From assembly GCA_012270465.1 (NCBI GenBank), contig JAAXIH010000044.1:1-36098 (forward strand): 36,098 nt of DNA, written 5' to 3'. The notes beneath the pieces were generated by a model that did not search any database, had not been told where the DNA came from, and was given only the letters and a program-made list of their open reading frames with translations. Each line of letters starts with the position of its first letter. Position 1 is the stretch's first letter. Of this stretch, positions 31,005-36,098 are shown one piece after another. The position numbers and the translations under genes were made by a program. The stretch comes from Synechococcus sp. Its GTDB lineage: Bacteria; Cyanobacteriota; Cyanobacteriia; PCC-6307; Cyanobiaceae.

Positions 31005-31619
31005 TCATGCTTGCTGCACCACCCGAAAGGTGAGATTCAGTCGGCACTGGCTCACCCGCAAGCGTTTCGGCAAGCCATGCAGCCAATGCCGCTGCGTGGG
31101 TGGATCCATCAGCAACAGGGCGCCATGGCCCAACTCGAGATCGAAATCGCGGCCTTGATGTCCCTTCTTGGGCTTGAAGCGAAAGGTGCGGCTGATCCCG
31201 AGTGAGAGCGAGGCGATGGGCGCTTCGGGGTTCAGCTCCGGTTCATCGTCGGCATGGAACCCCATGGCATCGCGACCATCGCGGTAGAGGTTCAACAGCA
31301 GTGAATTGAAGTGCCAGCCGCTGAGTTCAACGAGCTGCTCGCGGATCCGTTGGGCTGTTGGCGACCAAGGCTCCACCACATTGTCGAGTCCGGAGTAGCG
31401 ATACCCGCAGCCCGGATCGGCCATCCAGCAGGTCAGGCGCGGCAAGGGATGGCGTTTGCCGTAGAGCTGAATCGATTCCTGCTTCCAGGGAACTTCTTGC
31501 TGCAGCTGCTCCAACCACAGCGTTGCGGTGGCGGGATCCACCCACGCGGGTGCATGCCTCACCTGCAGCTTGGGTGAATCGGCGATGACAAGTTGCTTGG
31601 GTTGTATCAATGCCTGCAT
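31005..31619 (-). CDS. AlkB-like 2-oxoglutarate/Fe(II) dioxygenase
   Basis: A 204-residue protein of the AlkB family, which repairs alkylated bases by oxidative demethylation. Iron ligands are H and D in GFHADDEPEL and a later His in QRHWLHGLPKR. 2-Oxoglutarate is bound by Arg in RLNLTFRVV. NSLLLNLYRDGRDAMGFHAD and SLSLGISRTFRFKPK are typical of the ALKBH2/3-like bacterial class. It heads a minus-strand run with the small ORF and the TIM-barrel gene. Start ATG 31619. Confidence 0.92.
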   Translation of the reverse strand: MQALIQPKQLVIADSPKLQVRHAPAWVDPATATLWLEQLQQEVPWKQESIQLYGKRHPLPRLTCWMADPGCGYRYSGLDNVVEPWSPTAQRIREQLVELSGWHFNSLLLNLYRDGRDAMGFHADDEPELNPEAPIASLSLGISRTFRFKPKKGHQGRDFDLELGHGALLLMDPPTQRHWLHGLPKRLRVSQCRLNLTFRVVQQA

Positions 31620-31668
31620 CGCGCCCTAATCATTTTTGTCTGAATGAAAGAAATGACGGGGTGATCTG

Positions 31669-32160
31669 ATGGGTCCTGTGCCCATGTTCGAGCTGATTCC
31701 GTATCAGCGCTTCCGTGATACTCCGGCGGTGCGGTTTTTCGACGTCACCATCGCCGATTCCAATGCCCGCGATTTGGTGGTGCATTCCGGCCCGGCGGTG
31801 AGCCCCCCCGACGACAAAGAGACTGGTGCTTGGCAGTTTTATTTGCATCCTCACCAAGAGGACAACCTGCTGGCTGTGCAGGGCGGACGTACCTTCTATT
31901 TGATCAACTTCCGTTGGAACTATCCGTTCCACATCGTGCGGCTTGAGGCCGGTGGCGACATCCTGCGGATTCCACCAGGAACCTTTCATCGCTCGATTTC
32001 CGATGAGGAAGGCTCAGTGGTGATGAATCAGGCCGTGCGTGAGGCCGATGCCTCGGTGGCAAGGGAATTTCGCGTGTACAACAGCGGCCGTATCCCGCGG
32101 TTGAAGGCCATCACCGCCAACTCAGCTCCGCTGCCCAAGCTCCACGGCGTCAGCTGGTGA
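31669..32160 (+). CDS. Cupin-like conserved hypothetical protein
   Basis: About 163 residues with a beta-rich, double-stranded beta-helix look. HPHQEDNLLAVQGG fits the first cupin motif (two His plus Glu), and GGDILRIPPGTFHRS fits the second (Pro-Gly-x2-His). It is therefore a probable metal-binding single-domain cupin. The substrate is not evident. Either ATG 31669 or ATG 31684 could be the start. It is divergent from the AlkB-like gene (49 bp apart) and overlaps the convergent transglutaminase-like gene by 39 bp. Confidence 0.75.
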   Translation: MGPVPMFELIPYQRFRDTPAVRFFDVTIADSNARDLVVHSGPAVSPPDDKETGAWQFYLHPHQEDNLLAVQGGRTFYLINFRWNYPFHIVRLEAGGDILRIPPGTFHRSISDEEGSVVMNQAVREADASVAREFRVYNSGRIPRLKAITANSAPLPKLHGVSW

Positions 32161-33018
32161 GCTCTCCAGCTCGGTGGCTTCAATGCTCCAGGTCAACTCG
32201 CTCTGTGTGTTGGCTGGCCCGCTGAAACTGCCGTAAATAGCTGCGGTGAGCTCGGGCTTGGAGGAACTCACCAGCGGCACATAACGCTCATCGATCGCCC
32301 CTTGGCCGCTGGGATCAAAGCCGCGCCAACCAGCACCAGGCAGATACACCTCAGCCCAAGCGTGCAGGTCGTAGCGATCTGGCTTGGGAATGGCGAGGTG
32401 ATAACCGCTAACGAAGCGGGCCGGCAGGCCGATGCAGCGGCAGCATTCGATCATCACCACCGCCAGATCACGGCAGGAGCCGACCCGTTCACGCAGGGTG
32501 CGTCCAGCCGACCAGGCCGGCCCGTGGTTGCGCTGGGTGTAGCTGACCCGCTCTTGGATGATCTCGATCAGCTGCTGCAGAAAGCGCAGGCAGTGGTTGT
32601 CGCTGCCGATCAAAGCTTCTTGGGCCAGGGCAATGGCGAGGGGATCATGCTGGCCATTGGGCAGCCAACCCTGTAGATGGCAGTTCAGGTCGCTGTTGAG
32701 TTCACCAATCGGGTAGGGCAGTTGGGGTGGTTGGTCCTCCAGGCAGAGATGCAGCAGCGGCGGCTCTGTCGTGATCACCTCGGATTCAGCAATCACATCG
32801 AGCCGGTCGGTGTTGCCAACGAAGCGCACCTTTTCGATTTGATCGCCACTGGCGCATAACAGTGAAAAGCGATGGCACGGCTCGGGGTTGAAGCGCAGGC
32901 TGTGGCTACGCAGTGCCTGGAAGCCCAACGGCCGCGGTTGCAGGCAGATCCGATGGGGTCCCAACTGCACCGGATGCTCGTAGGAATAACTCAGTTGATG
33001 CCGGATCCTTACGTGCAT
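32122..33018 (-). CDS. Transglutaminase-like cysteine protease-fold protein
   Basis: A 298-residue protein with an N-terminal beta domain (RIRHQLSYSYEHPVQLGPH) and a C-terminal transglutaminase-like domain. The triad is Cys in RVGSCRDLAVVMIE, His in DLHAWAEVYLPG and Asp in GFDPSGQGAIDE. Such proteins are commonly encoded with an alpha-E protein and a circularly permuted ATP-grasp enzyme, as here, and are thought to act in a peptide-tagging or peptide-forming system of unknown product. It is last in the three-gene operon and overlaps the alpha-E gene by 10 bp. Confidence 0.92.
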   Translation of the reverse strand: MHVRIRHQLSYSYEHPVQLGPHRICLQPRPLGFQALRSHSLRFNPEPCHRFSLLCASGDQIEKVRFVGNTDRLDVIAESEVITTEPPLLHLCLEDQPPQLPYPIGELNSDLNCHLQGWLPNGQHDPLAIALAQEALIGSDNHCLRFLQQLIEIIQERVSYTQRNHGPAWSAGRTLRERVGSCRDLAVVMIECCRCIGLPARFVSGYHLAIPKPDRYDLHAWAEVYLPGAGWRGFDPSGQGAIDERYVPLVSSSKPELTAAIYGSFSGPANTQSELTWSIEATELESSPADAVELGQRS

Positions 33019-33959
33019 GGCGAGGTGGTGAAGTAGGTCTGCTGCAACTGGCTATGCACGGCATTGAGCTGGCTTTGCAGATGATCGATGCCTTGATGCA
33101 GGCCTGTGTTGATCAGGTCTTCTATCGGCATCGTCGTCCAGGTGATTCGCAACGCTTCGAGGGCCTGGCGCAAGTCCCCTTGAACTGGGTTGGCGGTGCT
33201 GCGTTCGATGCGATCCACCGTGCTGATGATTTCCTCAATGCAGTAACTCACCGAGCGGGGGAATTGGCGGTTGAGCAGCAAAAATCCAGCCACGCGCGCT
33301 GGTGTGATCTCCAGCGACTGCTTGCGCCGAAACATCTGATAGCCGCTGAGTGAGCGCAGCAGAGCGATCCATTGCAATTCATCGAGCGGACCGCCCACGT
33401 CTTCCGGGCTTGGGAGCAGCAGGAAGTACTTCACATCCAGCATGCGGGCCGTTTTGTCGGCCCGTTCCATCAGGCAGCCGAGGTTGGCAAATAGCCAGCT
33501 CTGGTCCCGCTGCATTGTGCTGTTCTGCAGGCCATAGAGGGTTTGGCAGCTGCGCCGGATCTGTTGTAGTTGCTCGGGGAGGCGTTGATGCCAGAACAGC
33601 GGGTCGTCCTGCAGCAGCAGGTGCAGCGCATTGAGCTCTTCAAACAGATCCGTCGGCAGGGTGTCGCGGATTTGGCGCGCGTTTTCGCGGGCAATCGCAA
33701 TGCAGTTGCTGATTGCATTGGGGTTCTCCGGTTGCCGTGTGATGAAGGTGATCACATCGGCCGGGCTGGCTGTTGGATGCAGCTTTTCAAACAGACGCCG
33801 GTCGGCGCAGGCATCAATCAGCGAGGTCCACTGACTGGGATTGCCAGAGGGGTTGTCGAGCGAGACGCTCCAGCCCACTTCGAGAAAACGCACCAGATTT
33901 TCGGCGCGCTCGATGTAGCGGAAAATCCAGTAAAGGCTGTCGGCTACACGGCAGAGCAT
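33009..33959 (-). CDS. Alpha-E domain protein
   Basis: A helical protein of about 316 residues. The N-terminus MLCRVADSLYWIFRYIERAE followed by NLVRFLEVG is the classic alpha-E signature. Two E-R pairs and SRLMERADKT-like variants (here LGCLMERADKTARMLDVKYF) repeat through the chain. There is no catalytic residue set; it probably partners the ATP-grasp enzyme. I chose ATG 33959, because the open frame upstream lies in the ATP-grasp gene and lacks family similarity. It overlaps the genes on both sides, a sign of one operon. Confidence 0.93.
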   Translation of the reverse strand: MLCRVADSLYWIFRYIERAENLVRFLEVGWSVSLDNPSGNPSQWTSLIDACADRRLFEKLHPTASPADVITFITRQPENPNAISNCIAIARENARQIRDTLPTDLFEELNALHLLLQDDPLFWHQRLPEQLQQIRRSCQTLYGLQNSTMQRDQSWLFANLGCLMERADKTARMLDVKYFLLLPSPEDVGGPLDELQWIALLRSLSGYQMFRRKQSLEITPARVAGFLLLNRQFPRSVSYCIEEIISTVDRIERSTANPVQGDLRQALEALRITWTTMPIEDLINTGLHQGIDHLQSQLNAVHSQLQQTYFTTSPCT

Positions 33960-35383
33960 GGAACCACCCAGGTGTCTTTGCTGCCGCCGCCTTGGGATGA
34001 GTTCACCACCAAGGAATCGCGTTTGAGGGCCACACGCGTCAGCCCGCCTGGGGTCACCCAAGTGGATTGCCCGCGCAGCACATAGGGGCGCAGGTCCACA
34101 TGGCAGGGATAGAGCTCCCCTTCGCTGAGGGCCGGCACGGTGGAGAGTTGCAGCGTTGGCTGCGCAATGAAATTGCGGGGATTGCCGAGGATCTGTTCGC
34201 GGAACTGGGCCCGCTCCTCTGCGTTGGAGGCTGGGCCGATCAACATGCCGTAGCCACCGGCTTCCGACACCGCCTTCACCACCAGTTGCTCCAAGTTATC
34301 GAGCACAAAGGCGCGATCTGAGGGGTCAGAGCAGCGGTAGGTCTCGACGTTGGGAATGATCGTGTCTTCGCCGAGGTAGTAGCGAATGATCTCGGGGATG
34401 TAGGTGTAGATCAATTTGTCGTCGGCCACGCCGGTGCCAGGGGCATTGGCAATGGCCACTTGGCCTGCGGCGTAACACTCCATCAGCCCTGGAACACCCA
34501 GCATGGAATCAGGGCGGAAGCATTGGGGATCCAGGAAGTCGTCGTCGATGCGGCGGTAGATCACATCAACGCGGCTCAGTCCTGATGTGCTTCGCAGCCA
34601 AACCTTGCCGCCTTCACAGGTGAGATCGCTGCCTTCCACCAGCTGAACCCCCATCAGGCGGGCCAGGTAGCTGTGCTCGAAGTAGGCGCTGTTGTGAACC
34701 CCGGGCGTGAGGATCACCACATACGGTTCCGGGCTCCAGGGTGCAAGGCCCTTGAGCATGCGCAGCAACTGGGAGGGGTAGTCATCGATGGGGGCCACCC
34801 GCTGCCGTTGGAACAGATCACCAAACAGCTGTTTCATGACCCGCCTGTTTTCCAGGAAGTAGGCCACGCCGGAGGGGCAACGCAGGTTGTCTTCCAGCAC
34901 CCGCCAGGTGCCTTCACCATCACGGATCAGATCCAGCCCTGAGATGTGGCACCAGCGCTGTTGGGGAGGTTCCAGCCCTTGCATTTGTGGTCGCCACCCG
35001 AGGCTGGATTCGATCGCCTCCAGCGGGATCACTCCATCGGCCAGGATCTGCCGTTTGCCGTAGATGTCGGCGAGGAAGCAATCAATGGCTTCAAGGCGTT
35101 GCTTCAGCCCTTGATCGAGGCGCTGCCAGTCCTGTTGATCAATCAGCCGCGGCAGCGGATCAAACGGCAGGATCCGTTCACTGGCTTGGCTGTCGTTGTT
35201 GTAGAGGCGAAAGGTGGCGCCCAGGCGCTTAAGGAGTTGTTCGGCGCCGCGGTGGTCCTGGTTGAGCTGCTCCAGCCCGATGGCGCTGAGCCGGGCCATT
35301 AATTCACCGAGTGAGGAGCCCGAAGCCCGGGGTTGGTGCAGGTATTCGTCAAAACCGCTGGCGGCGGCGTAGCTCTCAAACAA
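33944..35383 (-). CDS. Circularly permuted ATP-grasp type 2 protein
   Basis: A 479-residue ligase-like protein. SERILPFDPLPRLI near residue 70, GVIPLEAIESSLGWRP, the ATP-binding parts LEDNLRCPSGVAYFLENR and VVKAVSEAGGYGMLIGPAS, and RPYVLRGQSTWVTPGGLTRV near the end are all characteristic. The enzyme should form an amide bond at the cost of ATP, but the substrates are unknown. The start is TTG 35383: the frame contains no upstream ATG, and the family-like FESYAAASGFDEYL begins right after it. It is divergent from the Coq4-like gene. Confidence 0.92.
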   Translation of the reverse strand: MFESYAAASGFDEYLHQPRASGSSLGELMARLSAIGLEQLNQDHRGAEQLLKRLGATFRLYNNDSQASERILPFDPLPRLIDQQDWQRLDQGLKQRLEAIDCFLADIYGKRQILADGVIPLEAIESSLGWRPQMQGLEPPQQRWCHISGLDLIRDGEGTWRVLEDNLRCPSGVAYFLENRRVMKQLFGDLFQRQRVAPIDDYPSQLLRMLKGLAPWSPEPYVVILTPGVHNSAYFEHSYLARLMGVQLVEGSDLTCEGGKVWLRSTSGLSRVDVIYRRIDDDFLDPQCFRPDSMLGVPGLMECYAAGQVAIANAPGTGVADDKLIYTYIPEIIRYYLGEDTIIPNVETYRCSDPSDRAFVLDNLEQLVVKAVSEAGGYGMLIGPASNAEERAQFREQILGNPRNFIAQPTLQLSTVPALSEGELYPCHVDLRPYVLRGQSTWVTPGGLTRVALKRDSLVVNSSQGGGSKDTWVVPCSAV

Positions 35384-35514
35384 AACGGTGCAGGGGGTAT
35401 TGCCTGGATTGTTCCGTTTGGCGAACCCCCCTCAAGGTCACGCTTGCTACCGAGCCAGGACCCGCCTAGTTGGCAGTTTTCGGGTTTGTTACGAGCAACA
35501 CCAAAAACAGCGCA

Positions 35515-36069
35515 ATGGTCGCGGTTGCAACATCAGACGCGTGGGTCCAAATGAGACCGTGCAGCCTCCTTGCGTTTGCTTCCGCTGTGGGCATCGGTCC
35601 GCCATTCGATGACAACCAGTCGTTTTTGGAGCTCTTTGAGCGCGTCAGCAACGGCCTCGATGAAGAGTCGAAGCTGCCGCTGTCGCTCTGGTTGTTTGAG
35701 GATCCCGATAGCCCTGTGGCCCTGCCGGGTGCCGCCTGTCTGGACCTGCACGACTGCCTGCACATCCTGTTGAACCGCGGCTATTCCACGGCCGATGAGG
35801 CCTTCGTGGTGGGTTTTTCCATGGGCAACGACCGGCGCTGCCGCCGCTGGCATCAGCGTTTGCTGGCCCTGGTGTCCCATCACTTTTATCCGCCTGTTTA
35901 TCGCCACAGCCGCCGTGATCTTTGGCAGTTCTGGCGTGGCGTTTGGCTCGGTCAGCGCACCTTGCCGTTGATGCAATTCACGCCCCACGATTTCCTCCGC
36001 CTGGGTGAGCACTTGGGCGAGATCCGTCAGGCCTTGGGGCTGCGCGATTGCTGCCAGCTTCAGGCTTGA
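35515..36069 (+). CDS. Coq4-like protein with HDxxHx11E motif
   Basis: About 184 residues. HDCLHILLNRGYSTADE is an exact HDxxH-x11-E motif, which in Coq4 binds a metal and is linked to quinone synthesis. The flanks (DEAFVVGFSMGN, then LPLMQFTPHDFLRLGEHLGEIRQALGL) look like the same all-helical fold. Cyanobacteria make plastoquinone without Coq4, so the role here is open. Start choices are ATG 35515, ATG 35551 and TTG 35470; the helical domain begins near 35551, and I give the middle option. It is divergent from the ATP-grasp operon, separated by 131 bp. Confidence 0.72.
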   Translation: MVAVATSDAWVQMRPCSLLAFASAVGIGPPFDDNQSFLELFERVSNGLDEESKLPLSLWLFEDPDSPVALPGAACLDLHDCLHILLNRGYSTADEAFVVGFSMGNDRRCRRWHQRLLALVSHHFYPPVYRHSRRDLWQFWRGVWLGQRTLPLMQFTPHDFLRLGEHLGEIRQALGLRDCCQLQA

Positions 36070-36098
36070 GCCATCAAGTGGTTCAGCAACTGATCAAG

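Noticed and set aside
35440-35454. Near NtcA site GTC-N8-TAC before the ATP-grasp operon
   Set aside because: One conserved base is wrong and the genes have no evident nitrogen link.
36060-36098. Possible 3' end of another minus-strand gene at the window edge, reading LDQLLNHLMAQA then stop
   Set aside because: Only 13 codons are visible, too little to separate it from a chance open frame.
1-36098. CRISPR arrays, insertion sequences, phage genes, tRNA or rRNA genes
   Set aside because: I saw no repeat-spacer pattern, transposase motif, terminal repeats or tRNA-like cloverleaf; short tRNA-like matches were not systematically scanned.

Overview
The window looks like a chromosomal segment of a GC-rich marine picocyanobacterium of the Synechococcus/Cyanobium type. 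The evidence is a nitrate system built on an NrtP/NapA-type permease instead of an NrtABCD ABC transporter, ferredoxin-dependent NirA and NarB, the cyanobacterial nitrate-reductase-associated protein, very tight gene packing, and perfect NtcA-type palindromes (GTA-N8-TAC) in front of nitrogen genes. The assignment is inferred from gene content; no rRNA is present to confirm it.

Layout. 1-3540 (minus): a deaminase, an MFS exporter and the start of ppk. 3591-11817: molybdenum cofactor genes (moaC-moeA forward, moaD-moaE reverse, moaB forward, mobA-moaA reverse), interrupted by a TauE/SafE-type permease, the helicase hrpB and an unknown gene. 11891-16752: NtcA site, nitrate permease nrtP, a strong terminator, nitrate reductase narB, the convergent nitrate-reductase-associated gene and two very small membrane or secreted ORFs. 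16743-18531: a TrpD2-like gene divergent from cyanase cynS, with an NtcA site between them. 18530-22345 (minus): a small unknown ORF, an NtcA site, nirA, a 44-codon ORF, a FocA/NirC-type transporter and a HEAT-like protein. 22355-23823: a CbiX/SirB-like chelatase and cobA, which make siroheme for NirA. 23838-30018: an NtcA site, a structured leader resembling a guanidine-I riboswitch, then seven tightly packed genes: guanidine hydrolase gdmH, two HypA/HypB-like nickel chaperones, a three-gene ABC importer and a Rieske non-heme iron oxygenase. 29973-31619 (minus): AlkB-like dioxygenase, small ORF, TIM-barrel isomerase-like protein. 31669-36069: cupin-like protein, then a reverse operon of circularly permuted ATP-grasp, alpha-E and transglutaminase-like proteins, with a divergent Coq4-like gene.

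How it fits together. From about 3.6 to 30 kb the region is a nitrogen-scavenging island. NrtP imports nitrate. NarB (Mo-bis-MGD and [4Fe-4S]) makes nitrite, with the cofactor supplied by the moa/moe/mob genes. NirA (siroheme and [4Fe-4S]) makes ammonium, with siroheme supplied by cobA and the chelatase. CynS converts cyanate and GdmH converts guanidine to ammonium sources. Four NtcA-like sites would place nitrate uptake, nitrite reduction, cyanate use and guanidine use under one nitrogen-status regulator.

The most notable element is the guanidine operon. It appears to combine NtcA control, a ligand-sensing leader and a translationally coupled Rieske oxygenase, whose role could be to process substituted guanidines or another imported nitrogen compound. 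No intergenic stretch longer than 300 bp lacks a gene.
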